A stretch of DNA of 42,045 nucleotides from an uncultured Eubacteriales bacterium (GCA_900318405.1 ONKP01000020.1:1-42045), one strand, 5' to 3'. Shown: positions 6,522-15,919, counted from the stretch's first letter. Translations and numbers: made by a program. Notes: generated by a model not told the origin, from the letters alone.

Positions 6522-9017
6522 ATGGGAATCAGTTACAGTGAATACGAAATCAAACATCAGGACTCGGTGCGCCGTCTGGCGCCCGAATGCATGGTCCTTC
6601 TCCGCTCGGACGGCAGCTTTCCGCTGGATGCGCCCGGAAAGATCGCTCTCTACGGAAGCGGCGCCCGCCGCACGCGCAAGGGAGGAACCGGATCAGGCGA
6701 TGTCCATTCCCATCACATGGTATCGGTCGAGGAAGGCCTTCGGAACGCGGGCTTTACCATCACGACCGGGGAATGGCTGGATAATTATGATGACGTCATC
6801 CGCGCCGCGCGGAAGCGCTTCGCCGGGGAAATACGCCGCCGGGCAGCTGCCGAACATCTGCCGGCCGTTTTTTACGGCATGGGTGCTGTCATGCCTGAGC
6901 CGGAATATATTTTTCCCATTGAGGGCGAAGGCGATACGGCTGTCTACGTGCTCAGCCGCACCAGCGGTGAGGGCAGCGACCGCCACGCGGTCAAGGGCGA
7001 CCTCTTTCTCACAGAAACCGAGATCCGCGATATCCATCGCATGGAAGAAAAATATCCGCGTTTCCTTCTCGTCCTGAACACACCCGGCATGATCGACCTC
7101 AGCCCGGTGTCCGGCGTCCGCAATATTCTTCTGCTCTCCCAGCCGGGCGCAGTGGTCGGCGACGCCTTCGCGGATGTTCTTCTGGGGAAGAGCTTTCCGT
7201 CCGGCAAGCTCACGGACACGTGGATGTGCTGGCAGGATTTCCCCACGATCGGTGATTTCGGCGTCTGGAACGAGACGCATTACCGCGAGGGCATCTACGT
7301 CGGCTACCGTTATTTTGACACCGTACATAAAAATGTCCTGTTCCCGTTCGGCTACGGGCTCTCCTGTACCACATTCGATTACGATTACGACAAAGCCTCC
7401 GTATCCGTAAACGGCACAGCTGTCACGGTCAGCATCCCCGTCAGCAATACGGGCAGTCGCCCCGGGAAGGAGATCGTCGAGGTCTATGTATCCATTCCGG
7501 AGGGAAGGCTTGACCAGCCATACCAGGTACTGGCCGCCTTCGCCAAGACAGAGACGCTCGCGCCGGGAGAGGCAGAGACTGTCACGCTTTCCTTCCGCAT
7601 GGACCAGCTCGCCTCTTATGACACAGTGACAGCCTCTGAAATTCTGGAAAAAGGAGATTATATCGTCCGCGCGGGAAGAAACAGCCGGGATACTGAGTCT
7701 CTGTGCTGTCTGCGTCTGGCAGAGGACGTAACCGTCCGCAGTCTCAGCCATCGCGGCGGCAAGTGTTCCTTCGACGACTGGAAGCCTTCCGACAAAGAAC
7801 GTTTCTCCGTTCCCGTCCCGGAAGATCTCCCGGTCTTCATCATTGACCCGGACGCTTTTAATGAAAAATCAGCGGCTTCGCCTGCCGTCCCTGACCCGGA
7901 CATTATGAGACGTCTGGATATTCTGAACGATCACGACCTGGCGGCACTCGTCACCGGCCGGTACAGCCTGAATCCGCTCGCCGGCATCATCGGCAGCGCC
8001 TCCACCACCGTACCCGGCGCTGCGGGAGAAACCACGGCTGAGATTCCGGGGCTTCCGCCGCTTGTTATGGCAGACGGTCCCGCCGGACTCCGCCTGTCTC
8101 CGGACTATACGATGGGCGCTGACGGCCTTCCCGGTCCGCCGAAACCGGATCTCACAGACCTGGATGAATATCTGCCGGAGACGCTGCAGACGGCTCTCGG
8201 GAATATCCGTGACAGCAGATTTGTGAAATCGGCGTCTGCGGCGATGCCGGAAAAACCGGTATACCACCAGTATGCGACAGCCCTTCCGATCGGAACGGCG
8301 CTCGCACAGAGCTGGAATCCCGAGGTATGGAAAGCATGCGGGGATATCGTGGGAAGTGAAATGGAGATGTTCCATGTGGATCTCTGGCTTGCGCCCGGTG
8401 TCAATATCCACCGGAATCCACTGTGCGGAAGGAATTTCGAATATTTTTCCGAGGATCCTCTTCTGGCCGGCCTGACCGCCGCCGGCATCACACAGGGCGT
8501 GCAGCAGCACCCCGGCCGCGGTGTCACGATCAAGCATCTGACCGCGAATAACCAGGAGACGAATCGCTACAACAATAACAGCGTCATCAGTGAACGGGCG
8601 CTGCGGGATATCTATCTGAAGCCGTTTGAGATCTGCATCAGGGAAGCAGAGCCGGCCGCCGTCATGACGTCCTATAATCTGGTGAACGGCGCTCACACAT
8701 CCACGCGCGCGGATCTTCTGCGCCATATCGTCCGTGGTGAGTGGGGCTACCGTGGGCTGATCATGTCCGACTGGGTCGTGCCGATGATCCGCTGGACGGA
8801 GCACAAGGGTATTTTTTCAGCGCCTGACCCGGCAGAGGCGGTCGTCGCAGGCAACAACCTCTTCATGCCCGGTTCCCTGAATGACCGCATGCGCGTGGAA
8901 AAAGCACTGCGCGCGTCCAACGGCGCCGACACGAGAACCCGCCGCGCGATCCGCGAATCGGCCGGATGGGTGCTGCAGACGATCCTGCGGCTGAAATCCG
9001 CGCAGGACGGTATCTGA
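6522..9017 (+). CDS. Glycoside hydrolase family 3, domain-swapped beta-glucosidase-like
   Basis: Probably removes glucose or another sugar from the non-reducing end of beta-glycosides. The 831-residue protein has the GH3 domains in reversed order: the C-terminal GH3 alpha/beta domain comes first (about 1-265), then a fibronectin III-like domain (about 290-375), then the catalytic TIM barrel (about 455-815). In the barrel I see GRNFEYFSEDP near 635, the Lys-His pair in IKHLTANNQE near 670 and the nucleophile Asp in MSDW near 748. This order is known from Ruminococcus albus and Butyrivibrio beta-glucosidases. No signal peptide is visible, so it acts inside the cell on imported oligosaccharides. 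It starts 28 bases after the activase, in the same operon, although no functional link is obvious. Confidence 0.9.
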   Translation: MGISYSEYEIKHQDSVRRLAPECMVLLRSDGSFPLDAPGKIALYGSGARRTRKGGTGSGDVHSHHMVSVEEGLRNAGFTITTGEWLDNYDDVIRAARKRFAGEIRRRAAAEHLPAVFYGMGAVMPEPEYIFPIEGEGDTAVYVLSRTSGEGSDRHAVKGDLFLTETEIRDIHRMEEKYPRFLLVLNTPGMIDLSPVSGVRNILLLSQPGAVVGDAFADVLLGKSFPSGKLTDTWMCWQDFPTIGDFGVWNETHYREGIYVGYRYFDTVHKNVLFPFGYGLSCTTFDYDYDKASVSVNGTAVTVSIPVSNTGSRPGKEIVEVYVSIPEGRLDQPYQVLAAFAKTETLAPGEAETVTLSFRMDQLASYDTVTASEILEKGDYIVRAGRNSRDTESLCCLRLAEDVTVRSLSHRGGKCSFDDWKPSDKERFSVPVPEDLPVFIIDPDAFNEKSAASPAVPDPDIMRRLDILNDHDLAALVTGRYSLNPLAGIIGSASTTVPGAAGETTAEIPGLPPLVMADGPAGLRLSPDYTMGADGLPGPPKPDLTDLDEYLPETLQTALGNIRDSRFVKSASAAMPEKPVYHQYATALPIGTALAQSWNPEVWKACGDIVGSEMEMFHVDLWLAPGVNIHRNPLCGRNFEYFSEDPLLAGLTAAGITQGVQQHPGRGVTIKHLTANNQETNRYNNNSVISERALRDIYLKPFEICIREAEPAAVMTSYNLVNGAHTSTRADLLRHIVRGEWGYRGLIMSDWVVPMIRWTEHKGIFSAPDPAEAVVAGNNLFMPGSLNDRMRVEKALRASNGADTRTRRAIRESAGWVLQTILRLKSAQDGI

Positions 9018-9050
9018 ACGCACGGAAGATAACCAAACATTTTTACCGGT

Positions 9051-9092
9051 AAAACAAGCCTGTCAGACGCGAAGATCTGGCAGGCCTGTTTT
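9051..9092. terminator. Bidirectional terminator between glycosidase and HAD phosphatase
   Basis: GCCTGTCAG at 9058-9066 pairs with CTGGCAGGC at 9077-9085 (one G-T pair) around a 10-base loop, flanked by AAAACA and TGTTTT. The flanks give a T-run on both strands, as expected between two convergent genes. Confidence 0.85.
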
Positions 9093-9102
9093 GATGTATG
9101 GT

Positions 9103-9840
9103 TTACTGCGCGAAATATGCTTCCACCTCTTCCGCGGTGTCCGCTATAAATTTTGCATGATGTGCTTCAAGAAATCTGCGCCCGCGGAACCCCCAGGTCA
9201 CGCTGATGCAGTCGAGGCCGGCGTTTGCCGCCGTCTTCAGATCGATCTCCGTATCACCGATGTAGACGGCGCGGCTCCGGCTGCTCCCGAGAACCTTCAG
9301 ACAGGTATCCGTCATATCCGGCGCCGGTTTGCGGCGGATGCCGCTTTTTTCGCCGAGGACAAAATCGAACTGGTCCGGGAACAGACTGTCCGCCAGTGTA
9401 CGCACCGCTTCATCCGGCTTGTTTGAGACCACGGCCGTCCGGATGCCGCGTGCCCGCAGGCTTTTCAGCAGCTCCGGAATGCCCGGGTAAGGGCCCGTAT
9501 GCTCATTGCAGTGCGCATCGTAATACGGCCGGTAAACCCCGGCGATCCTGTTCAGTTCTGTTTCCGAAATACCGTAATCCTTCACGCCGGTTGTATCACC
9601 GACCTTCAGCAGCTCATCCAGCATGCCGTCATCCCCGGCATTGCCGCCGAGCTTCTCCATGATCAGGGCGCGGCTCACGGCCACCTCCACGCCGCTGCCG
9701 AAGAAGGCCTTCGCATCCTCCAGCGAAAAATCATGGCGATGTCCCGTCTGTTCAAAAGCCCAGTTGACCGCATTTCTCAGATCCGTCACCGTATCCAGCA
9801 CGGTGCCATCCATATCAAAAATTGCTGTATCATAACGCAT
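9103..9840 (-). CDS. HAD family hydrolase, phosphoglycolate phosphatase-like
   Basis: Haloacid dehalogenase superfamily phosphatase of 245 residues. All four HAD motifs are visible: I DMDGTVLDT (8-16, nucleophile Asp8 and acid Asp10), II VVSNK, III KPAPD (Lys) and IV GDTEIDL. A helical cap sits between motifs I and II, as in phosphoglycolate phosphatase (Gph) and pyrophosphatase PpaX. I start at the ATG at 9840 because the DMDGT motif then lies eight residues in; AGGAGG is twelve bases upstream, a long spacing, and a GTG three codons earlier is too close to that site. The exact substrate cannot be told from sequence. Monocistronic as far as can be seen, and convergent with the glycosidase gene. 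Confidence 0.88.
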   Translation of the reverse strand: MRYDTAIFDMDGTVLDTVTDLRNAVNWAFEQTGHRHDFSLEDAKAFFGSGVEVAVSRALIMEKLGGNAGDDGMLDELLKVGDTTGVKDYGISETELNRIAGVYRPYYDAHCNEHTGPYPGIPELLKSLRARGIRTAVVSNKPDEAVRTLADSLFPDQFDFVLGEKSGIRRKPAPDMTDTCLKVLGSSRSRAVYIGDTEIDLKTAANAGLDCISVTWGFRGRRFLEAHHAKFIADTAEEVEAYFAQ

Positions 9841-10162
9841 ATCTGTCACATCCCTCCTGCCGTAAGCGGCCGGCTGCCTGCCCAGCAGCTTTTTCCGCCG
9901 TTTCTGTGCCTGTCGTATGACTGTTGGCTTTATCATAGTACAAAAATTCGGCAATAATCTACAAAAAGCGCAAACTTTTTATGTACAGTTCACACATATA
10001 CGCCTGCAGAAGACAGTTCTGGCCAGCACCGAGGATTCTGCTCCGACGGCGCTGACCAGGATGATCATCGGTAATGCTGTTATTCTGTGTCACTGATAAC
10101 GCTATACTGGCTGATAACAATCTCAGCACAACGTCCAGAGATGCAGATATAAGACTACTTAT

Positions 10163-12427
10163 TCAGATGTGGTCGTGGCAGGTTCTCGCGATGACATCGA
10201 GCTGCTGCTCTTTCGTCAGGCTGATGAACTTCACGGCGTATCCGGACACACGGATGGTGAAGTTCGCGTACTCCGGCTTCTCCGGATGCTCCATCGCGTC
10301 AACGAGTTTTTCTTTTCCGAATACATTGACGTTCAGGTGATGCGCACCGTTGATGAAGTAGCCGTCCATCACGTTGACGAGATTGCCCACCTGCTCATCC
10401 TCGCTGCGTCCGAGCGCCGATGGATTGATCGTCTGCGTATTCGAGATACCGTCGAGAGACCACTCGTAGGGGATCTTCGCCACGGAGTTGAGCGACGCCA
10501 GAAGGCCGTTCTGCTCAGCACCGTAGGACGGTGACGCGCCCGGTGCAAACGGCGTATAAGCCGCTCTTCCGTCAGGTGTGGCGCCGGTCGCCTTGCCGTA
10601 CACGACGTTGGAGGTGATCGTCAGGATCGAGGTCGTCGGCTCCGCGTTGCGGTAGGTGTGGTGCTTGCGGATCTTGGTCATGAAGCTCTTGAGGATCTCC
10701 ACACCGATCTGGTCTGCACGGTCATCGTCGTTGCCGTACTTCGGGAAATCTCCCTCCACCTTATAATCAACGACAAGTCCGTCGGCATTGCGGATCGTCT
10801 TCACCTTTGCATAGCGGATAGCGGACAGGGAATCGATCACATGGGAGAATCCTGCAATACCTGTCGCAAAGGTACGGCGCACATCGGTATCGATCAGCGC
10901 CATCTCCGCTGCCTCATAATAGTATTTATCATGCATGTACTGGATCAGATTCAGGATATTCACATAGAGTCCCGCCAGCCAGTCGAGCATTCTGTCGTAA
11001 CGGACCATCACGTCATCGTAATCCAGGTATTCCGAGGTGATCGGCGCATAGGCAGGTCCGACCTGCATGTGCTTTCCGTTTTTATCCGTGAATTTTTCAT
11101 CCACGCCGCCGTTGATCGCGTAGAGCAGTGCCTTGGCGAGGTTGGCACGTGCGCCGAAGAACTGCATCTCCTTGCCGGTCTGTGTCGCCGATACGCAGCA
11201 GCAGATGCTGTAATCGTCTCCCCAGATCGGACGCATCACGTCATCATTTTCATACTGGATCGCCGATGTGCGGACGGAAATTCTGGCCGCATAACGGCGG
11301 AAGTTCTCCGGCAGTCTCTCGGAATACAGAACCGTCAGGTTCGGTTCCGGCGCCGGTCCCATATTCTCCAGCGTGTGGAGGAATCGGTAATCATTTTTTG
11401 TCACCATGTGACGGCCGTCCTGTCCGAGTCCGGCGACCTCCAGCGTAGCCCACACCGGATCGCCTGAGAACAGCTCGTTGTAGGAAGGAATACGGGCGAA
11501 CTTCACCATGCGGAGCTTCATGACGAAGTGGTCGATCAGCTCCTGCGCTTCTTTTTCCGTAAGGGTTCCCTCGGCGAGATCACGGGCAATGTAGATGTCC
11601 AGGAAAGTTGACACACGGCCGACAGACATCGCCGCACCATTCTGGGTCTTGATGGCCGCAAGGTAACCGAAGTACAGCCACTGCACAGCCTCCTGCGCGT
11701 TCTGCGCCGGTCCGGAGATATCGAAGCCGTACACAGCCGCCATATCCTTCATGCCCTTCAGCGCGCGGATCTGGTCGGCGAGTTCCTCTCTCTGACGGAT
11801 CACATCGTCCGTCATCACGCCGCATCCGCAGTTCTTCAGGTCTTCCTTTTTCTTTGCGATCAGGTAATCGATGCCGTACAGCGCCACACGGCGGTAGTCG
11901 CCGACGATACGTCCGCGTCCGTAGGTGTCCGGAAGACCCGTCACGATATGGCAGTGACGTGCCACGCGCATCTCATCGGTATAGGCATCGAATACAGCCT
12001 GGTTGTGTGTCTTGTGATACTCCGTAAAAATTTTGTGGTACTTCGGATTGACATGGGCGCCGTAATTTTCCGCTGCCTCTTCTGCCATCTTGATACCGCC
12101 GTAGGGCATGAAAGCGCGCTTCAGCGGCTTGTCGGTCTGCAGGCCGACGATCTTCTCGAGGTTCTTTGTCTCCGAATCGATGTAGCCGGGGCCGTATGCC
12201 GTGAGCCCGGACACGACCTCTGTCTCGCACTCGAGTACGCCGCCGTTGTCTCGCTCCGCCTTTTGCAGCTTCTGCAGCTTTCCCCAGAGCACATCGGTTG
12301 CCTCTGTCGGTCCCTCGAGAAAGCTCTCGTCTCCATCGTATGCCGTATAGTTGTTCTGGATGAAATCTCTGACATTGACGTCATCCAGCCAGTGTGTACC
12401 CTTGAATCCTCTCCATGCTGTCTGCAT
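10163..12427 (-). CDS. pflB: Formate C-acetyltransferase (pyruvate formate-lyase)
   Basis: Converts pyruvate and CoA to acetyl-CoA and formate in anaerobic sugar fermentation. The 754 residues match the family length. The adjacent active-site cysteines are in [11 protein letters not shown] (about 408-410), and the glycyl-radical loop RVSGYAVKF places the radical on Gly729, 26 residues from the end. The C terminus lies in the familiar SLTKEQQ context. A clear GGGAGG ribosome site precedes the ATG. It is downstream of its activase pflA, the reverse of the usual pflB-pflA order, with 168 bases between them. Transcription probably starts at the FNR-type promoter upstream of pflA. The radical enzyme would be destroyed by oxygen, consistent with anaerobic control. 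Confidence 0.97.
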   Translation of the reverse strand: MQTAWRGFKGTHWLDDVNVRDFIQNNYTAYDGDESFLEGPTEATDVLWGKLQKLQKAERDNGGVLECETEVVSGLTAYGPGYIDSETKNLEKIVGLQTDKPLKRAFMPYGGIKMAEEAAENYGAHVNPKYHKIFTEYHKTHNQAVFDAYTDEMRVARHCHIVTGLPDTYGRGRIVGDYRRVALYGIDYLIAKKKEDLKNCGCGVMTDDVIRQREELADQIRALKGMKDMAAVYGFDISGPAQNAQEAVQWLYFGYLAAIKTQNGAAMSVGRVSTFLDIYIARDLAEGTLTEKEAQELIDHFVMKLRMVKFARIPSYNELFSGDPVWATLEVAGLGQDGRHMVTKNDYRFLHTLENMGPAPEPNLTVLYSERLPENFRRYAARISVRTSAIQYENDDVMRPIWGDDYSICCCVSATQTGKEMQFFGARANLAKALLYAINGGVDEKFTDKNGKHMQVGPAYAPITSEYLDYDDVMVRYDRMLDWLAGLYVNILNLIQYMHDKYYYEAAEMALIDTDVRRTFATGIAGFSHVIDSLSAIRYAKVKTIRNADGLVVDYKVEGDFPKYGNDDDRADQIGVEILKSFMTKIRKHHTYRNAEPTTSILTITSNVVYGKATGATPDGRAAYTPFAPGASPSYGAEQNGLLASLNSVAKIPYEWSLDGISNTQTINPSALGRSEDEQVGNLVNVMDGYFINGAHHLNVNVFGKEKLVDAMEHPEKPEYANFTIRVSGYAVKFISLTKEQQLDVIARTCHDHI

Positions 12428-12595
12428 TGTTTTTTCCTCCCTGCGCCGTATCTGCAGCGCCGCTATCTGCTTCCGTTATCCTGTTCTCCGATTTGTGCTG
12501 TATCCTGACCGCCTGCGCAGCTGCCGATGCTATGCCATCATGCATCTGCCAATATCCCGCGATCATGCGTCTCCGCATATTTCGCTTCCAGACGA

Positions 12596-13336
12596 TCATG
12601 CTGTCTTCTGCAGCGCTCCCGTGAGAACTTCTTCCGCATGCCGCACGCTCTCATCCGTCGGCGGCTTCACGCCCTCGAGCGGATAGGGGATGCCAAGCTC
12701 CTGCCACTTGTATACGCCCATCGTGTGATAAGGAAGAACATCCACGCGCTGAACATTCGTAAGTGTCCGGATAAACGCGGCTTCCTTCTGAAGCTCCTCA
12801 TCACTGTCTGTCCAGCCGGGCACCAGCACCTTGCGGATCCAGATCGGTTTGCCTGTGTCCGATAGATAACGGAACATATCAAAAATGTTGTCATTGGGTT
12901 TCCCTGTGAGACGAATATGTGCTTCGCGATCGATCTGCTTGATGTCCATCAGCAGCAGATCTGTGACATCCATCAGCCGGCGGAACTGTGAAAACCACGG
13001 TTCTTCCCGTGTGAACGGTTCGCCTGCCGTATCGATGCAGGTGGAGATTCCCCGTTTTTTCGCCTTCGTGAAAAAATCGATGAGAAAATCCATCTGGAGA
13101 AGCGGTTCGCCGCCACTTACGGTGATCCCTCCGCTGCTTCCCCAGTAATTCCGGTACCTCTCTGCGCGGTCGAGCAGTTCATCTGCCTCCATCAGGTCTG
13201 CCCCGTTATCCGACCATGTGTCGGGATTGTGGCAGAACCTGCAGCGCAGCCGACAGCCTTTCAGAAATACGACAAAACGAATTCCCGGGCCGTCCACGGC
13301 CCCGAATGTCTCTATGGAATGTACCTTTGCCTTCAT
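12596..13336 (-). CDS. pflA: Pyruvate formate-lyase activating enzyme
   Basis: Radical SAM enzyme that installs the glycyl radical on pyruvate formate-lyase. The 246-residue protein has the CxxxCxxC cluster motif at Cys28, Cys32 and Cys35 (GCRLRCRFCHNPDTW), preceded by the family's VDGPGIRFVVF. The SAM-binding GGE motif follows (VSGGEPLLQ). Length agrees with PflA. It is the first gene after the FNR box and promoter at 13443-13484, with a leader of about 100 bases, and is followed by pflB on the same strand. Placing the activase before its target is uncommon. The stop overlaps an ATG of a small open frame that fills the gap to pflB (see findings). Confidence 0.96.
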   Translation of the reverse strand: MKAKVHSIETFGAVDGPGIRFVVFLKGCRLRCRFCHNPDTWSDNGADLMEADELLDRAERYRNYWGSSGGITVSGGEPLLQMDFLIDFFTKAKKRGISTCIDTAGEPFTREEPWFSQFRRLMDVTDLLLMDIKQIDREAHIRLTGKPNDNIFDMFRYLSDTGKPIWIRKVLVPGWTDSDEELQKEAAFIRTLTNVQRVDVLPYHTMGVYKWQELGIPYPLEGVKPPTDESVRHAEEVLTGALQKTA

Positions 13337-13415
13337 CCTGGCTGCTCCTTTCCGGCGGAATTCATATCATCCGCCTCCGGTCTGTGAAATTCCTGCATGA
13401 AACGCCCGACTAAAA

Positions 13416-13461
13416 CAGGGTGTCATGTCATCTCACAAGGAGAAGATAACATGACACCCTG
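13416..13461 (-). terminator. Terminator of the FNR-type regulator transcript
   Basis: A perfect 13-bp inverted repeat, CAGGGTGTCATGT at 13416-13428 and ACATGACACCCTG at 13449-13461, followed on the minus strand by TTTT at 13415-13412. It stands between the regulator gene and pflA. The -10 element of the pflA promoter lies in the loop, so only read-through RNA can form the hairpin. Confidence 0.7.
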
Positions 13462-13485
13462 ATGTGTTCCTTGATTGCAATCAAG
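13443..13485 (-). promoter_or_regulatory. FNR box and class II promoter of pflA-pflB
   Basis: TTGATTGCAATCAA at 13471-13484 is an exact match to the FNR consensus TTGAT-N4-ATCAA, and one more base on each side keeps the palindrome. Reading the minus strand, 22 bases follow the box and then TATCTT at 13448-13443, preceded by TG one base away (extended -10). This puts the box centre at about -41.5 from a start near 13436, the standard class II activator position. The -35 region has no TTGACA-like hexamer, as expected for an activator-dependent promoter. Confidence 0.85.
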
Positions 13486-13579
13486 AAACTGGCATTTATA
13501 AAATTTATTCAGCAAGACTTTTTGATGTCCCCATCTGCATAAGTCTGCGTACCGCTTTATACTACGTGTTCCCGGATCG

Positions 13580-14350
13580 CTATGCTATGTATGTATCATC
13601 CTCCGGCGCGCCCTGTGCGCGGGAGATTTCGCGGAGCGAAGAACGGCTGACCACCTGCAGGACACCACGTCCGGTACGGCGGATCGCTCCGCGATCCTGA
13701 AGCTTCGTGATATAACGGCTGACCGTCTCCGGCCGGAGCCCGATACTGGCCGCGATATCCTCAAGTTTCATGTGAATTTTTCTGTCGTTGCTGCGCGCAT
13801 CCTGATGCAGCAGGAACCGGGCGAGACGAGACTCCGGATCACGGATGGACAGAAGAACCGTTTTCTCCTTGGCCTCCGTCAGCTCCGTGCTCAGCATGGC
13901 AATGAGACTCAGCGCAGCTCCGTTGTCGCCGCTGATGACGTCCATAAACGCCTGACGGCCAATCCTGCAGAGTTCCACGTGCGTCGCACAGATGGCGGAA
14001 TAATGATAGCAGGGATCCTTCAGGAAGAGATCGTGCCAGATTGCCTGCCCGTCATGAAGGATATCCAGCAGATATTCCTCTCCGTTGGCATCAAAGCGGC
14101 AGGTCCGGACCAGCCCGCTCCGGATCACAAGAATGCTGTCGACCTTCGCCCCCTCTTCGATCAGAACCTGCCCCTTGTCATAGCTTTTGTGTTCGGCACC
14201 CGCGATCAGCTTCGCCTGTGCCTGTTCCGGAAGCTCCTGAAACAGCCTGATCTGAGAAGCGCAGAAGGTCCCGATCTTCTGAAACGGACAGTCCGGCTGA
14301 CATGTACTGAATCTGTTCATTTTTCTGTTATTATCTGTCGTCATCGGCAT
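13580..14350 (-). CDS. Crp/Fnr family regulator with FNR-type cysteines
   Basis: Likely oxygen- or redox-responsive activator of pflA-pflB. It has an N-terminal cyclic-nucleotide-binding fold and a C-terminal winged helix. Cys17, Cys21 and Cys30 stand near the N terminus and Cys128 in the HVELCRIG segment, which aligns with the fourth cluster cysteine of Escherichia coli FNR; a [4Fe-4S] sensor is therefore plausible. The recognition helix reads RPETVSRY with Glu208, Ser211 and Arg212, the same E-SR triad that reads TTGAT half sites, and a perfect such site lies just downstream. The start is uncertain: ATG 14350 overlaps the preceding gene by 20 bases; ATG 14344 and 14320 are also possible. 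Co-transcribed with the HdeD-like gene. Confidence 0.88.
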   Translation of the reverse strand: MPMTTDNNRKMNRFSTCQPDCPFQKIGTFCASQIRLFQELPEQAQAKLIAGAEHKSYDKGQVLIEEGAKVDSILVIRSGLVRTCRFDANGEEYLLDILHDGQAIWHDLFLKDPCYHYSAICATHVELCRIGRQAFMDVISGDNGAALSLIAMLSTELTEAKEKTVLLSIRDPESRLARFLLHQDARSNDRKIHMKLEDIAASIGLRPETVSRYITKLQDRGAIRRTGRGVLQVVSRSSLREISRAQGAPEDDTYIA

Positions 14351-14963
14351 CTCTCTCTACACCGGTCGTGTCTATGACATCATCGTTATGATCATCCATG
14401 AAATCGCGCGCGGACTTTCCGAAATCGGAAAGCCTGTGAACGGCGATGAGCATGGTCACACCCACATAGAGCAGTGCGATACCCACGATGATGCCGATCA
14501 TATTGACCGGATGTGCCATGGCCAGAATACCGAGAATCAGTGCAATAATGCCTGCCGCAAGCACGCCTGTCCATGCGCCGCTGCCCATGCTTCTGATATC
14601 AAACGCCGAGACGATCCCCATAATGCCGTATACCATCAGGATCAGTCCGACAATAACCATGGCGAAAACGATAAAACCGATCGGATTGATGAGCAGCAGA
14701 ATGCCGAACAGAATATTGATACCGCCGAGTACACCCGACATATAGCGTTCCATCGGCAGAACCGCCGCTGAACCTCCCACAAGGAAGAAAATGCCTCCTG
14801 CCGCCAGTCCGGCGCCGAAGATCCGGAGTATTACCGCTTCCGTGTCCGACGGCCAGACAAGAAACAGTACACCGATAACAATCTCTATGACAGCCAGAAT
14901 GGTCATTCTCATTTTGTTTCTCTGCAGATAGCCATGCCATTCATCTCTGTTGAAAAAATGCAT
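14331..14963 (-). CDS. HdeD-like (DUF308) membrane protein
   Basis: Integral membrane protein of 210 residues with about six transmembrane segments in the repeating pattern of the HdeD/DUF308 family, including paired GIxxLIxGI-like stretches and the motif LLINPIGF. HdeD in Escherichia coli is linked to acid resistance; the role here is unknown. The last 35 residues are highly charged, rich in Asp and Arg. I start at the ATG at 14963, because GGAGGT lies seven bases upstream, not at the GTG three codons earlier that overlaps that site. The ribosome site overlaps the stop region of the upstream hydrolase gene, and the 3' end overlaps the FNR-type regulator, so the three genes are coupled. Confidence 0.82.
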   Translation of the reverse strand: MHFFNRDEWHGYLQRNKMRMTILAVIEIVIGVLFLVWPSDTEAVILRIFGAGLAAGGIFFLVGGSAAVLPMERYMSGVLGGINILFGILLLINPIGFIVFAMVIVGLILMVYGIMGIVSAFDIRSMGSGAWTGVLAAGIIALILGILAMAHPVNMIGIIVGIALLYVGVTMLIAVHRLSDFGKSARDFMDDHNDDVIDTTGVERDADDDR

Positions 14964-14968
14964 GCTTT

Positions 14969-15919
14969 TCACCTCCGTTCATGCTTCCCTGCACAGTGGG
15001 ACTCAAAAAATGCCAGAAAATCACTGTCCACCTTATCATGATCCAGTTCGTTGAGGATCTCATGCCTGTCGCCCGGGTAGATCACCAGCGTCACATCCGA
15101 AATGCCGGCCTTGCGGTACTGTTCAGCCGCCTTAGCCGGACCTTCACCCCTGTTGCCGACAGGATCGTCACCGCCGGAAGCGATAAGAATCGGCAGGTCA
15201 TGCGGAATCTTTTCGATCTCCCGGGGATCCTCCGCCCATTTCAGGCCCTTGAACAGATTATAGTACCCGTTCAGCGTAAACATGAAATTATTCCACGGAT
15301 TGGCATTATAGGCATCTACGATCGCCTCGTCCTTCGTCAGCCAGTCATTTTTTGTGCGGGCCGGCTCGAAGGCATTGTTGTAGGAGCCGAGCGCCATGTT
15401 GTCGATCGTTTTGCTGCGGTGATCCCATCCCTGAAAAACAGCCTTGATCCTGCAGAGTGCCATGGCGGTGTTCAGCATCGCCGTATCCGTATAGCCAGTG
15501 CCGGAAATGATCACGCCGGCCAGTCCCTCTCCGTACATGGTGATGTACTGCCGGAGCAGGAAGGATCCCATGCTGTGTCCCAGCATAAAATACGGGACAT
15601 CCGGATATTTTTTCTCCGTCATCACACGGAGCGCCTGAATGTCATGGATCACGCACATATTGCCGTTTCCTCTGGCAAAATAGCCATGGCTGTCATCGCT
15701 CACAACGGACGCGCCATGGCCCAGGTGATCGTTGCCGACCACGTAATAGCCGCGCGCCGCAAGAAAATTGGCGAAGCGGTCATAGCGGTTGATAAATTCG
15801 ACCATACCGTGCAGGATCTGGACGACGCCCTTTACCTCGCCTTCCGGTTTCCACTCGATCGCGTGGATCTGCGTAATGCCGTCAGATGATGGATAATTGA
15901 AATCTTTCTTTGCTGTCAT
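14969..15919 (-). CDS. Alpha/beta hydrolase (monoacylglycerol lipase / lysophospholipase-like)
   Basis: Serine hydrolase of 316 residues in the PldB/serine aminopeptidase S33 group, which includes monoglyceride lipases. The nucleophile elbow GHSMGS gives Ser116; the acid is in GGDDPVG and the catalytic His in PGDRHEILNE near the C terminus. The oxyanion region reads LHGMVEFINRYD and is followed by NDHLGHG. No signal peptide, so cytoplasmic. Start chosen at 15919, with GGGAGG nine bases before it; the frame is open further upstream but without a ribosome site. First gene of a run with the HdeD-like protein and the FNR-type regulator. Natural substrate not determinable. Confidence 0.86.
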   Translation of the reverse strand: MTAKKDFNYPSSDGITQIHAIEWKPEGEVKGVVQILHGMVEFINRYDRFANFLAARGYYVVGNDHLGHGASVVSDDSHGYFARGNGNMCVIHDIQALRVMTEKKYPDVPYFMLGHSMGSFLLRQYITMYGEGLAGVIISGTGYTDTAMLNTAMALCRIKAVFQGWDHRSKTIDNMALGSYNNAFEPARTKNDWLTKDEAIVDAYNANPWNNFMFTLNGYYNLFKGLKWAEDPREIEKIPHDLPILIASGGDDPVGNRGEGPAKAAEQYRKAGISDVTLVIYPGDRHEILNELDHDKVDSDFLAFFESHCAGKHERR

